Assembly (NCBI GenBank): GCA_025454915.1
Contig: JALONN010000001.1
Span: 310,001 to 374,000, forward strand
Direction of reading: 5' to 3'
Length of the DNA stretch: 64,000 nt
Source: Raineya sp.
GTDB taxonomy: Bacteria; Bacteroidota; Bacteroidia; Cytophagales; Thermonemataceae
Below are positions 8,054 to 17,317 of the stretch, piece by piece. The notes below the pieces were generated by a model. That model was given only the letters and a program-made list of their open reading frames with translations, did not search any database and was not told where the DNA came from. Numbering within the stretch: position 1 is the first letter of the stretch; each line of letters begins with the position of its first letter. Position numbers and translations under genes: made by a program.

Positions 8054-9564
8054 TGGAAAAAGTAATTTTAATGATACTGGATGGCTGGGGCATTCCACAA
8101 AATCCTAAAGTTTCTGCCATAGATTTAGCCAATACACCTTTTGTGGATAGTTTGTATAAAAAATATCCTCATAGCCACCTCAATGCCTCAGGGCTTGCTG
8201 TGGGGTTACCAGATGGGCAAATGGGAAACTCCGAAGTTGGACACATGAATATCGGAGCAGGCAGAATCGTCTATCAAGACCTTGTAAAAATAAATCAGGC
8301 ATTTGAAAAAAAAGAAATCAATCAAGATAAAAATCTTTTAAAAGCTTTTCAATATGCAAAAGAAAACAATAAAAATATTCATTTGATAGGTTTGGTTTCT
8401 GATGGGGGAGTTCATTCTCATATCAATCACCTGAAAGGGCTTTGTGATGTTACCAAAGAACAAAATTTTGATAGAGCTTTTATTCATGTTTTTACAGATG
8501 GCAGAGACACCGACCCTCAATCGGGACTCAGCTTTGTGGAAGATTTGCAAAAACACATAAAAGATAGTAAAGTACAAATAGCTTCTCTGATAGGTAGATA
8601 CTATGCAATGGATAGAGATAAACGCTGGGAAAGAGTAAAACTAGCCTATGACTTACTTGTGAAAGGAGAGGGCGAAGAAACAGAAAATGTTTTAGAATCT
8701 ATCCAAAAATCGTATGAGGCAGGTGTTACAGATGAATTTATCAAACCCATAAAGGTGAAAAATACACCCAATATCAAAGAAGGAGATGTAGTTCTTTGTT
8801 TTAATTTCCGTACTGATAGAGGGAGAGAAATTACTCAAGTGCTTACACAAGCTGATTTCCCTGATTTTGGAATGAAAAAATTATCTCTACATTATATTAC
8901 GCTAACCAATTATGATGACACTTTTGAGAATGTAAAAGTAATTTTTGATAAAGATAATCTGAGCAATACTCTTGGAGAAGTTTTAGCCAAAGCTGGAAAA
9001 AAGCAAATAAGAATAGCTGAAACAGAAAAATATCCACATGTTACATTTTTCTTTTCTGGTGGAAGAGAAGAGCCTTTTGAGGGAGAAAAACGCATTTTGT
9101 GTCCATCTCCTAAGGTGGCAACCTACGACCTCAAGCCTGAAATGAGTGCATATGAGATAACAGAGGCTATTTGCCCAGAGTTAGAAAAGAGAGAAGCAGA
9201 TTTTATTTGTTTAAATTTTGCAAATCCTGATATGGTAGGGCATACAGGCTCTATGGAAGCTGCTATCAAGGCTTGTGAAACAGTAGATAAATGTACTGAA
9301 AAAGTGGTAAAAACTGCCTTAGCCAATAACTACCACGTCATCATCATTGCTGACCACGGAAATGCAGATTATATGGTTAATGAAGATGGCTCACCCAATA
9401 CAGCCCATACCACCAATTTAGTTCCTTGTATTTTGGTGAGTAATAATTTACAACATCTAAAACTAAAAAATGGTGTTTTGGCAAATGTAGCTCCCACAAT
9501 TCTGGATTTAATGGACATACCAAAATCTTCAGAAATGAATGAAGAAAGCCTTTTAGTTAAATGA
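8053..9564 (+). CDS. gpmI: 2,3-bisphosphoglycerate-independent phosphoglycerate mutase
   Basis: Interconverts 3- and 2-phosphoglycerate in glycolysis, using two Mn ions in the alkaline-phosphatase fold. The metal ligand Asp10 (LMILDGWG) and the phosphorylated nucleophile Ser60 (GQMGNSEVGHMNIGAGR) are present. The phosphotransferase insertion follows (VSDGGVHSHINHL, FTDGRDTDP, GRYYAMDRDKRWER), and the C-terminal metal sites are NPDMVGHTG and IIADHGNADYM. At 503 residues it is full length. It overlaps the preceding gene by one base and ends at a bidirectional terminator. Confidence 0.98.
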   Translation: MEKVILMILDGWGIPQNPKVSAIDLANTPFVDSLYKKYPHSHLNASGLAVGLPDGQMGNSEVGHMNIGAGRIVYQDLVKINQAFEKKEINQDKNLLKAFQYAKENNKNIHLIGLVSDGGVHSHINHLKGLCDVTKEQNFDRAFIHVFTDGRDTDPQSGLSFVEDLQKHIKDSKVQIASLIGRYYAMDRDKRWERVKLAYDLLVKGEGEETENVLESIQKSYEAGVTDEFIKPIKVKNTPNIKEGDVVLCFNFRTDRGREITQVLTQADFPDFGMKKLSLHYITLTNYDDTFENVKVIFDKDNLSNTLGEVLAKAGKKQIRIAETEKYPHVTFFFSGGREEPFEGEKRILCPSPKVATYDLKPEMSAYEITEAICPELEKREADFICLNFANPDMVGHTGSMEAAIKACETVDKCTEKVVKTALANNYHVIIIADHGNADYMVNEDGSPNTAHTTNLVPCILVSNNLQHLKLKNGVLANVAPTILDLMDIPKSSEMNEESLLVK

Positions 9565-9585
9565 AATACAATAAGCATAAAAAAT

Positions 9586-9619
9586 AAAAGAGCCTTACTT
9601 TTAAAGTAAGGCTCTTTTT
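9586..9619. terminator. Bidirectional terminator, near-perfect palindrome
   Basis: Sixteen-base arms (9586-9601 and 9603-9618) around GAGCCTTACTTT, with flanking A and T runs. It sits between the convergent gpmI and M43 protease genes. Confidence 0.92.
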
Positions 9620-9639
9620 ATATCGAAAGCGATTTTCTA

Positions 9640-10602
9640 CTATCTGAAAGAAGCTCTAGAACCACCTACTGCAAATACAGCATCCATTCTAGCTTTTTGT
9701 CCTAAAGAGAACATATACATACCTCTGTCATCAGTGTAGTCCATGTAGTTCATGTACATTTCTAAAGGTGTACCAGAACAAGTACTTCTGTGACCTACAG
9801 CAGGAACGCCAGAGTTAGCAGCATTATGAACAGGAGTGTCAGATACAAAGTCGTTACCACAAGTTGCATCACCCCAGATATGGCGTAAGTTCATCCAGTG
9901 ACCTACTTCGTGAGTAGCAGTTCTTCCTAAGTTGAAAGGGAAAGTAGCAGTACCAGTTCTACCAGTATATTTAGAATCTAATACAACACCATCAGTTGCA
10001 GAAGAACCACCAGGGAACTGAGCATATCCTAAGATACCACCACCAATTGTACAAACCCAAATATTTAATTTAGTAGTAGGAGATGTAGGGTTAAGTCCAC
10101 CTTGAGAAGATTTTTTCATGGCATCATTAGTACCCCAAGATCTTTTAGTTGTAGATTTTCTGATAACTTGGTCTAAAACAAATCTGTAACCAACAACAGC
10201 TCTTACAGAAGAATAAGGATTGTTTGCTGTATTGAAGTCAGCGTTTCTTCCTTGGAAGTCTTCGTTCAATACATCAATTTGAGATTGTAGTTGTGCTTGA
10301 GAAATGTTTTCAGCAGAAGTTCTGTAAAGAACGTTGAAAACTACAGGGATTTCTAGAACACCATTCACAATACGTCCGTTTGCCATAGCATCTTTAGTAA
10401 ATTCTTCTATGTCGTTCATACGTTTTGCCAAAGCAGGATCTTCAGCAATTTGTCTGTCTAGTACATCATGAGAAGCACAACCTCTACGAGCAACTACATC
10501 AGCAGAAGTGTTTAATTCATTAGTAATAGCAGTGTCAGTACTTTTTGTACAAGAAGAGAACATTACAGCAGCTACTGCAGCGGATAATAATAATTTTTTC
10601 AT
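9640..10602 (-). CDS. Secreted/lipoprotein M43-family zinc metalloprotease (pappalysin-like)
   Basis: Extracytoplasmic endopeptidase. The signal sequence ends in a lipobox-like MFSSC (Cys18). The metzincin site is HEVGHWMNLRH: His231, Glu232, His235 and third ligand His241. The Met-turn follows in MNYMDYT (about 284-290). Cys248 and Cys275 could form the disulfide seen in M43 enzymes. The 320-residue length is that of a compact protease with no C-terminal sorting domain. The gene has few rare A/T-ending runs compared with its neighbours, suggesting good expression. It has its own consensus promoter and is flanked by a terminator. Confidence 0.93.
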   Translation of the reverse strand: MKKLLLSAAVAAVMFSSCTKSTDTAITNELNTSADVVARRGCASHDVLDRQIAEDPALAKRMNDIEEFTKDAMANGRIVNGVLEIPVVFNVLYRTSAENISQAQLQSQIDVLNEDFQGRNADFNTANNPYSSVRAVVGYRFVLDQVIRKSTTKRSWGTNDAMKKSSQGGLNPTSPTTKLNIWVCTIGGGILGYAQFPGGSSATDGVVLDSKYTGRTGTATFPFNLGRTATHEVGHWMNLRHIWGDATCGNDFVSDTPVHNAANSGVPAVGHRSTCSGTPLEMYMNYMDYTDDRGMYMFSLGQKARMDAVFAVGGSRASFR

Positions 10603-10964
10603 GGAATTTGTTTTATTAAGTTGATTTTATTACAAGCGTATGCAAATGTATAAAAGGTGATAATATCCTCCAAGAAAAAAGTGAAAAAAATAAAATAAAA
10701 TTTTTAAAAAGTTTAAAAAATACAAATATTCTAATGTTTTTATATGATTTAGCCCAATAAAAAAATGGTGAGCAAACACCTTTTCTACAGGAAGTTTACA
10801 AAACTTGTAATAATTGTTTCTAAAACTTACATACGTTTGTTAAATCCTTAAAGTCTGAAATTTAATTTTTCTTTTGCTGGGTTACCTTCATAAAAGTTTG
10901 GTATAAAAATTGGATTTACAAATCTAAGATACACAACTTTATCCATTATTTAAACCACTGTTTT
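10603..10964. other. 362-base intergenic region between divergent M43 protease and DUF4349 genes
   Basis: Very A/T-rich and without an open frame. It holds the reverse-strand protease promoter (10643-10674). On the plus strand a lone TACGTTTG (10832-10839) matches the -7 box but no -33 element is at the right distance. I see no repeats or structured RNA. Confidence 0.6.
10643..10674 (-). promoter_or_regulatory. Bacteroidota-type promoter for the M43 protease
   Basis: Read on the minus strand: CTTG at 10674-10671, a 20-base spacer (10670-10651), then TACATTTG (10650-10643). The -7 box and spacing equal those of the ohr promoter. The protease ATG begins 41 bases downstream. Confidence 0.62.
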
Positions 10965-11975
10965 ATGAAAACCCATTCTTTAATTTTTGGGCTGGTATGC
11001 CTTTTTGCCTTTTCTAATTGTGCAAATAAAGAATCCAACAATGTTTCAGATTACAAAACAGAGTCAACCAAACCTGTTGAGCAAACCCGTTCAGAAGAGC
11101 CTCAAAGTACCGAAGAACTAAAAGCCAAAGCTGCTGATGAAGCTGGAAATGCTGAACAAGAAGCTAAAGCCTCTTTACAGAAGAAACAGACAGATGTAGA
11201 ACTAACTCCTAAAATGAATCTGGAGAGTCAGAAAGGTCGAAAATTTGTCCGTACAGCCGATGTAAAAGGGAAAGTAAAGAATGTTTTTAAAAGCACCTTA
11301 CAAATAGAAGATATTACAACAGAATTCAAAGGTTTTATAACTTCTACTGATTTAAAAAGTACAGTAGTTTCAACAGAAAACCCTGCAATCAGTCCTGATA
11401 CACTACTTGAAATCAAACATTATGTGATGGAAAACCACTTGACTATTCGTGTTCCCAACGAAAAAATGGATAGTCTGATGCGTAAAATGGGTAATTTACT
11501 TGAATTTGTAGATTATAGAGTAATTAAGGCTGAGGACGTAAGTCTGCAACTACTTGCCAATGATATGCAACAAAAGCGTTTTAATACCTTTGAAAATCGT
11601 TATACCAATGCAATTGATAACAGAGGTAAAAAATTGGATGAAACAGCTGGAGCCGAAGAAAATCTGCTTAACAGACAATTGCAATCAGACCAAAGTAAAA
11701 TACAAAAATTACAACTAGAAGACCAGATTGCTTACAGCACCATTCAGTTACATATTTACCAACGTGAAACCGTTACAAGAGAACTATACACCAATGATAA
11801 AAATATTGAGGCATATCGCCCTAGTTTGTGGTCGAGAATTAAAGATGGCTTGGTTGATGGTTGGAGAGTAGTAGAACATTTAGTAGTTTTTATATTCCAA
11901 ATGTGGTGGTTCTGGATTGTAGCAGTAGCAGCTTGGATTGGATATAGAAAATTTATAAAGAAAAAAGCCTCTTAA
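10965..11975 (+). CDS. DUF4349 domain lipoprotein with C-terminal membrane anchor
   Basis: Envelope protein of unknown function. A signal sequence with Cys19 (LFAFSNC) is followed by a low-complexity K/E/A linker (about 25-80). The DUF4349 core (about 85-300) has RKFVRTADVKGKV, LTIRVPNEKMDSLMRKMG and the helical VSLQLLANDMQQKR, then a beta strand AYSTIQLHIYQRE. A C-terminal span near 305-330 (VVFIFQMWWFWIVAVAAWIGY) ends with basic residues. The pattern of lipid anchor plus C-terminal helix fits known DUF4349 proteins. It ends at a terminator. Confidence 0.85.
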   Translation: MKTHSLIFGLVCLFAFSNCANKESNNVSDYKTESTKPVEQTRSEEPQSTEELKAKAADEAGNAEQEAKASLQKKQTDVELTPKMNLESQKGRKFVRTADVKGKVKNVFKSTLQIEDITTEFKGFITSTDLKSTVVSTENPAISPDTLLEIKHYVMENHLTIRVPNEKMDSLMRKMGNLLEFVDYRVIKAEDVSLQLLANDMQQKRFNTFENRYTNAIDNRGKKLDETAGAEENLLNRQLQSDQSKIQKLQLEDQIAYSTIQLHIYQRETVTRELYTNDKNIEAYRPSLWSRIKDGLVDGWRVVEHLVVFIFQMWWFWIVAVAAWIGYRKFIKKKAS

Positions 11976-11999
11976 AAAAATCTGAAGATAATTCAGTAT

Positions 12000-12036
12000 A
12001 AAATTTGGTAGGATTTACTTCTTGCCAAATTTTTTT
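12000..12036 (+). terminator. Hairpin terminator after DUF4349 gene
   Basis: AAAATTTGG (12000-12008) pairs with CCAAATTTT (12025-12033) followed by more T residues. Confidence 0.75.
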
Positions 12037-12066
12037 ATTTCTAAATTGTGAAAAATATAACAGATA

Positions 12067-12381
12067 ATGGACAGAGAAACTGCAAAAGCATTTATCGAAA
12101 AACATTATGGAATAGGCTGGCTTAATTTGGTGGATATTGTCTATGACAATGTTCCAGATGATGAAATTGAAATTACAGAAGTATTTCAGAAATGGGGAGC
12201 ATTAAAAATCCGTTACACAGGCAAAGATGAAGGTTTTGCCGAAATGCTGGAGCATATCAGTTATATCAGCCAAAAAATGTGTGAAGTTTGTGGAAAAAGT
12301 GCCAGAGAAACCATTATAGGAAGTTGGGTAAATACTTTATGTCAAGAACATTATGAAGAACTTTCAAGTAAAATGAAATAA
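12067..12381 (+). CDS. Small hypothetical protein with C-terminal zinc-ribbon-like motif
   Basis: Unrecognised 104-residue soluble protein. The N-terminal two thirds is acidic (NVPDDEIEITEVFQKWG). The C-terminal part has MCEVCGKSA followed 19 residues later by CQEHYEEL, a Cys2-Cys-His arrangement that could bind one zinc. It is convergent with another small Cys-containing gene whose end lies only 3 bases away. No function can be assigned. Confidence 0.68.
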   Translation: MDRETAKAFIEKHYGIGWLNLVDIVYDNVPDDEIEITEVFQKWGALKIRYTGKDEGFAEMLEHISYISQKMCEVCGKSARETIIGSWVNTLCQEHYEELSSKMK

Positions 12382-12384
12382 TGT

Positions 12385-12663
12385 TTACTGTTTTTTCCAA
12401 TCTTCATCTTTTTTGAGCCATCTATGGTCGCATTTTTTGCAACGACAAGCTATTTCGTATTTATTGAGAATGTACCTTACTTTTTCCCGTTCTCCACTGC
12501 TTGAGGTCTCTGTTTTATATTTTTCCTGACTGCTGAGAAGTGTTTTGCGAAGTTCTTCTATTGAAAAACTATAACATTTCGGACACATGAGTGTCCATAC
12601 ATAGCGGAGGGTAATCACAAGTATAATGATACCCACTCCAATAATGATAAAAGTTTGAGCCAT
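12385..12663 (-). CDS. Small membrane-anchored protein with paired Cys motifs
   Basis: Unrecognised 92-residue protein. One N-terminal membrane span (about 4-24, FIIIGVGIIILVITLRYVW) is followed by CPKC and, after a charged helix, CRCKKCDHRW near residues 75-84. The two CxxC pairs suggest a small zinc ribbon on the cytoplasmic side. It ends 3 bases from the convergent upstream gene. Such proteins are common but uncharacterised in Bacteroidota. Confidence 0.65.
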   Translation of the reverse strand: MAQTFIIIGVGIIILVITLRYVWTLMCPKCYSFSIEELRKTLLSSQEKYKTETSSSGEREKVRYILNKYEIACRCKKCDHRWLKKDEDWKKQ

Positions 12664-12718
12664 AAAACTTAAAATTATAGAAACAAGTTAGTAAAAAAAC
12701 AATATCGAATCAAAAAAT

Positions 12719-13624
12719 ATGAGATTACATGCCCTATTATTTTGCAGTTTTTTGGCTTATTCTTGCAATTCGCAAACAGTTCAAAAGGAAAAAAAAGATA
12801 CCATAAAAATTCGTAAAAAAGGAATTTCTATGGAGAGAGATGAATTGATCATTCTTTCAGAAAAAAGTACTTTCCAACACTTTCAGGTGAATTATAAACT
12901 TATAAAAACAGCAGAACAGTATCTTGTTTTATTACAAGATGCTATTAAACTTGCATTACGTAATCCAAAGTTTATTGAAGACAAAAATTTATTGTACTTT
13001 TTTATATTAGAAAATTCTATTAAGAATCCGTCTCCTCATAAAGATACAATCAATAATCTTTTTTTGGGTTATGCACCTTACCAATATCTTTATAAAAGTG
13101 ATTATTTTAGAGGAGATTTTAGAGTTTTCTGGAACAAAACTATGGAGCCTCTGCTAAAGAGTATGAATCAAGAAAAATTCAATCAGGCTTTAAAACCTAT
13201 TTTATTAGGAACTTCAGACCCTATTATGTTATATTTATATAACCCTCTTTTTTTGGTAGATAAAGATTTTTTTGAAGAAAAACTATATAGAGTCCCTGCT
13301 TTGAATAGCAATGATGTAGTTAATAAATTCTGTTTATATATAAAAAATGGTTCTTTTGATGGTTACGAATATGCAGAAGTTTTTCTAGTTAGCTTAATGT
13401 ATTCTTTGGAAAATAATATTGAAAAAGAAAAGATTTTTGATGAAGTGGAAAAGAGGTTTATAAATTTAGATAAATTAAATCTGAAAAGAGAGGAATTAAT
13501 TCGTTTGATGTTATATTTTTCAGCAAAACGATATGGTAAAAGGACTCTTGATGATAATAGAGAACCTTACCAAAAAATAGCAAAGTGTTTGTATAAGAAA
13601 TTTTATCAGGGAGAAATAGATTGA
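12719..13624 (+). CDS. Hypothetical lipoprotein
   Basis: Unrecognised 301-residue protein with a short lipoprotein signal (MRLHALLFCSFLAYSC, Cys16). The mature part is mainly helical with regular acidic and basic patches, for instance VSLMYSLENNIEKEK and RLMLYFSAKRYGKR near the end; it resembles helical-repeat proteins without a clear repeat. It is first of three exported unknown genes in the same direction with 38- and 15-base gaps. The group is visibly richer in A/T than its neighbours. Confidence 0.7.
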   Translation: MRLHALLFCSFLAYSCNSQTVQKEKKDTIKIRKKGISMERDELIILSEKSTFQHFQVNYKLIKTAEQYLVLLQDAIKLALRNPKFIEDKNLLYFFILENSIKNPSPHKDTINNLFLGYAPYQYLYKSDYFRGDFRVFWNKTMEPLLKSMNQEKFNQALKPILLGTSDPIMLYLYNPLFLVDKDFFEEKLYRVPALNSNDVVNKFCLYIKNGSFDGYEYAEVFLVSLMYSLENNIEKEKIFDEVEKRFINLDKLNLKREELIRLMLYFSAKRYGKRTLDDNREPYQKIAKCLYKKFYQGEID

Positions 13625-13662
13625 TACTTTTTTATTTGTTATCAGCTGTTTAATGATAAAAT

Positions 13663-14367
13663 ATGAGGTTGTTTTCAATTATATGCTTGTTGTTTCTTTG
13701 GGGATGTCAATACTCCAATATAAAAGATAGTAAAGAATACAGAGATTCTATTAAAATGATAAACTGGGATAAAAAGAAATTTAAACCCAAGAAAAAGTAT
13801 GCCAGAGGTGTACTTTATAAAGATTTTAACTTTTTTGATTGGAAAGGGGAAAAGCCTATACCACAAACAGATTCTGTCTTATATCCTTGGATAGAGTATG
13901 TAAAAATGGATGATAATCAAGAGAAAATGATAATTTACTACAATCCCACAAGAGTAGTTGAAAATAAATTTATCAAACAGTCAGATTATTATTATAGAAT
14001 TTACAAAGAGCCACCTGTAGGAGATAATTTGCAATTGTATGAAGCTTATATCTTTAAAAAAGATAAAATTTATAATGTGTGCTATAACAAAGTGAAAGGT
14101 AAAAAGTATTTGTTTTTATTAAGTAGTGTGAATAAAAATAATGAGATTGAATTTATGTCTTTTGATTTGGAAGAAACTATGGAAGACAAAGGATGTTTGT
14201 TGGATGAAATAATAGATAACCATTTGGGGTGCTTAAAAATGACCAAAATAGATGAACATTATACAGGAAAACTTAATATCAATAGTTTATTTTGGGATGC
14301 TTATGCTACCTCCATAGTACTTACAGTTGTAAGAGACACATCTCTTCTAAAAAATAAAAATAGATGA
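13663..14367 (+). CDS. Hypothetical lipoprotein
   Basis: Unrecognised 234-residue protein with lipobox MRLFSIICLLFLWGC (Cys15). The mature region is rich in Lys, Asp, Tyr and Trp (GVLYKDFNFFDWKG, SDYYYRIYKEPP) and looks mostly beta. It sits between two other exported unknowns. Nothing in it indicates an enzyme. Confidence 0.68.
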   Translation: MRLFSIICLLFLWGCQYSNIKDSKEYRDSIKMINWDKKKFKPKKKYARGVLYKDFNFFDWKGEKPIPQTDSVLYPWIEYVKMDDNQEKMIIYYNPTRVVENKFIKQSDYYYRIYKEPPVGDNLQLYEAYIFKKDKIYNVCYNKVKGKKYLFLLSSVNKNNEIEFMSFDLEETMEDKGCLLDEIIDNHLGCLKMTKIDEHYTGKLNINSLFWDAYATSIVLTVVRDTSLLKNKNR

Positions 14368-14382
14368 AATACCCACTAAAAT

Positions 14383-14964
14383 ATGAAAAAATTATTACTC
14401 TTACTACTGACTCTTTTCTGCCATATTTTATATTCTCAAAATCAAGCATTGAGATTTGTATCATCTAAGAAAATATATTCTTCTAATATTTTTATAAAAG
14501 AATATGAAGAAGAGATGGATCTTTATTTAAAAAATATAGAAGAATCAACATTTAAAGAAATTTTGGGAAACGATTTCTTTAAACACCTTTTTCAAGATAA
14601 ATACATAAGTATCTCTGCAATAGAAATAAAATATGTTTTACAAAAAGATAATCTAAAAAAAGAATACTTGATGTTTAATATTAAAAAAGACTCTTTGAAT
14701 CAGCAAATAGATGTTTTTTTTGAAAAAAAACAGAGTAGACACAAAAAAAATCTTTTTGATAAGGATTATGAACCACCATTAATAATAGCAAAACTAACAA
14801 AAATATACAAAAATAGTAATAACACTATTACTCATGAATATAGACTCTTTTCTCTTTATGATGGAGATACCCATTATATTATAGGTTTTGAAGAGGAAAA
14901 AGGAATAGTTTATGTTGGTTATTCTTATTTTAATGATGAAATTATCTATTATAGAAAAGATTGA
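14383..14964 (+). CDS. Hypothetical secreted protein
   Basis: Unrecognised 193-residue protein with a signal peptide (MKKLLLLLLTLFCHILYSQ) cleaved after the Ser-Gln site typical of this organism's exported proteins. The rest alternates short strands with charged turns (YKNSNNTITHEYRLFSLYDG). It begins 15 bases after the previous gene and is probably in the same transcript. No family is recognised. Confidence 0.66.
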   Translation: MKKLLLLLLTLFCHILYSQNQALRFVSSKKIYSSNIFIKEYEEEMDLYLKNIEESTFKEILGNDFFKHLFQDKYISISAIEIKYVLQKDNLKKEYLMFNIKKDSLNQQIDVFFEKKQSRHKKNLFDKDYEPPLIIAKLTKIYKNSNNTITHEYRLFSLYDGDTHYIIGFEEEKGIVYVGYSYFNDEIIYYRKD

Positions 14965-15081
14965 ACTTAATATGAAAAAAAATAGTAAAAAATATACAAT
15001 TTCAAAGTTACTTGTAAATAATACCAACGTTTTTCTTTTTTCTCAAAATTATCTAAATTCGGGTTTAACTTAGATATTTAC

Positions 15082-16917
15082 GTGAAAGATTTCAAAGAAA
15101 TACTTGCCCAATTACCCCAAACCCCTGGGGTGTATCAGTTTTTTGATGACACAAATACGATTATTTATGTTGGAAAAGCTAAAAATCTTAAAAACAGAGT
15201 TAGCTCTTATTTCAATAATTTACAAGGACATAGCAGAAAAACACAACGTCTGGTTTCGCAGATAGACAGGCTGGAGTTTATCATTGTAAACTCAGAACTG
15301 GATGCTTTGCTACTCGAAAACTCTTTAATCAAGGAGTTTCAGCCCAAATACAATATTTTACTCAAAGACGATAAAACATATCCTTATATCTGTATAACCA
15401 ACGAGCCTTTTCCAAGAGTTTTTACAACACGCCGTTTTGAACGCAAAGAAGGAACTTTTTACGGACCTTACGCCAACGTAAAAGCCATGAATGCACTTTT
15501 GGAGCTTATCAAAGGGCTTTATACCATCAGAACGTGTAGTTATCACCTTTCCAAAGAAAATATTGCTCAACAAAAATTTAAAGTGTGTTTGGAGTACCAT
15601 ATCAAGAATTGTAAAGGTGGCTGTGAAGGTTTGCAGAGTGAAGCCAATTATTTAGCAGATATTGAACAAATTCATCAGATACTCAAAGGCAAAGTAGGAG
15701 AGGTAAAAGAACAAATTGAGCAAATGATGTATGCTCATGCCGAAAAATTAGAGTTTGAAAAAGCCCAAGAATCCAAACAAAAATTAGAACTTTTAAGCAT
15801 TTTTCAGGAAAGGTCACTCGTTGTAAATCCTAAAATTACAGATGTGATGGTGGTTTCGCTTGTAGGCAATGAAGAACATGTTTTCTTAAATTTTTTAGAT
15901 ATTCAGAATGGCTCAATTCTGCATGCAGAAACCTTTGAAATAGAAAGAAAACTCGATGAAACCGAAGAAGATATTGTGTTGCTTGCAATTTTAAATCTGA
16001 AAGAAAAATACAATAGTCCTGCCAAAGAAGTGCTTACCAATATTGAAATGCAGGAAATGGGTGTGGGTATCAATTTTGCTGTCCCACAAATTGGAGACAA
16101 ACGAAAATTACTCGAAATGTCACTCAAAAATGCATTGTTTGCTCAAAAAGAGTTTTTAAGAAAACAGGAAGAACGCCGAAAAAAGTCTTTAGAAAATACA
16201 CAAAGAGTATTAGAAACGCTTCAAAAAGATTTACGCCTTACAGAATTACCTGCTCAAATCGAATGTTTTGATAACTCCAATATTCAGGGAACAAACCCTG
16301 TGGCAGCAATGGTTTGTTTTATCAATGGAAAGCCCTCGAAACGAAATTACAGGCATTTTAATATCAAAACAGTAGTAGGAGCAAACGATTTTGCTTCGAT
16401 GTATGAAATTGTTACAAGGCGTTACAAAAGGCTTTTAGATGAAAATCAGCCTTTACCACAACTCATTATTATTGATGGAGGTAAAGGACAGCTTTCATCA
16501 GCTTGCGAGGCTCTCAAAGATCTGGGTATGTATGGTAAAATGGCAATCATTGGTATTGCCAAAAAATTAGAGGAAATTTATTTTCCTGAAGATGAAATAC
16601 CTTTGCATTTAAGCAAAAAATCTGAATCTTTGAAGCTCATTCAGCAAATCAGAGACGAAACACACCGATTTGCCATTACTTTTCACAGAGACCAAAGAAG
16701 TAAAAACAGCCTCAATAGCGAACTTGAAACCATTGAAGGAATAGGCGAAAAAACCATGCAAAAACTATTGCAACATTTTAAATCTGTGGCAAATATCAAA
16801 ACTGCTCAAAATGAAGAAATTGAGAAGGTAATCGGAAAAGCAAAAACAAAAGTATTGTTGGAGAAATTGAGCCAGCAGGGTATAAATTTTACAGAGAATG
16901 TTGATTTGCAAAAATGA
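15082..16917 (+). CDS. uvrC: Excinuclease ABC subunit C
   Basis: Makes both incisions in nucleotide excision repair after UvrAB loads on damaged DNA. The start is GTG at 15082, placing KDFKEILAQLPQTPGVYQF at the usual distance. Domains in order: GIY-YIG nuclease (about 14-95, GVYQF, IIYVGKAKNLKNRV); a Cys cluster (RTCSYHL, KVCLEYHIKNCKGGC, about 150-180) that in UvrC proteins can hold an iron-sulfur cluster; the UVR helix pair (about 205-240); the RNase H-like 5' nuclease (about 385-530, IECFDNSNIQGT, IIIDGGKGQLS); and C-terminal helix-hairpin-helix motifs. At 611 residues it is full length. Its last 29 bases overlap the globin gene tail to tail. Confidence 0.98.
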   Translation: MKDFKEILAQLPQTPGVYQFFDDTNTIIYVGKAKNLKNRVSSYFNNLQGHSRKTQRLVSQIDRLEFIIVNSELDALLLENSLIKEFQPKYNILLKDDKTYPYICITNEPFPRVFTTRRFERKEGTFYGPYANVKAMNALLELIKGLYTIRTCSYHLSKENIAQQKFKVCLEYHIKNCKGGCEGLQSEANYLADIEQIHQILKGKVGEVKEQIEQMMYAHAEKLEFEKAQESKQKLELLSIFQERSLVVNPKITDVMVVSLVGNEEHVFLNFLDIQNGSILHAETFEIERKLDETEEDIVLLAILNLKEKYNSPAKEVLTNIEMQEMGVGINFAVPQIGDKRKLLEMSLKNALFAQKEFLRKQEERRKKSLENTQRVLETLQKDLRLTELPAQIECFDNSNIQGTNPVAAMVCFINGKPSKRNYRHFNIKTVVGANDFASMYEIVTRRYKRLLDENQPLPQLIIIDGGKGQLSSACEALKDLGMYGKMAIIGIAKKLEEIYFPEDEIPLHLSKKSESLKLIQQIRDETHRFAITFHRDQRSKNSLNSELETIEGIGEKTMQKLLQHFKSVANIKTAQNEEIEKVIGKAKTKVLLEKLSQQGINFTENVDLQK

Positions 16918-17317
16918 CACCTTTCATCATGCCTGCTACTTCTTGGTAAACAGCCACCCAAGCATCATGTAAATCTTTATTCCAGTTGTCAGCCAAAGAA
17001 ACTTCAAACATATTAATTAGAGCATTGCCAAAATGAGTAAAATACTCAGGTTTGAGTCCATAACCAATATGCCTTTTGGCTAATTCTACAAGGTCTTTTT
17101 CAAAAATTTCGGGATGATCAAGACCTTTTACAATTTTTCCGATGGCTGCAACAAGCATTTGTCCTTGTTTGTCCATAGGAGTATTCTTAAAAAGCTCTTT
17201 AGCTTCAGGGACATCCAAAAATAGTTTTTCATACACCATTGTACCATTTTTAAGTGTATGAATAAGTATCCTTGGAAAAGAGGATTTGATAATATCTTTT
17301 TGCTCTTCAGTAACCAT
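16889..17317 (-). CDS. Single-domain globin
   Basis: Heme protein that binds O2 or NO. The start chosen is ATG 17317 (MVTEEQKDIIKSSF), giving a compact 142-residue globin; the frame stays open to an ATG at 17446, but that 43-residue extension has no globin character. Seen are the B10 tyrosine Tyr29 (GTMVYEKLFLDVPEAKELF), a Gln near the E7 position (MDKQGQ, residues 48-53), and the proximal histidine His83 (AKRHIGYGLKPEYF). Tyr B10 and Gln E7 are the pair found in flavohemoglobins, which favours O2 or NO chemistry over storage. No reductase domain follows. The gene ends inside uvrC. Confidence 0.88.
   Translation of the reverse strand: MVTEEQKDIIKSSFPRILIHTLKNGTMVYEKLFLDVPEAKELFKNTPMDKQGQMLVAAIGKIVKGLDHPEIFEKDLVELAKRHIGYGLKPEYFTHFGNALINMFEVSLADNWNKDLHDAWVAVYQEVAGMMKGVIFANQHSL

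Noticed and set aside
16889..17317. Flavohemoglobin (hmp)
   Set aside because: There is only a globin domain; no FAD or NAD-binding part follows.
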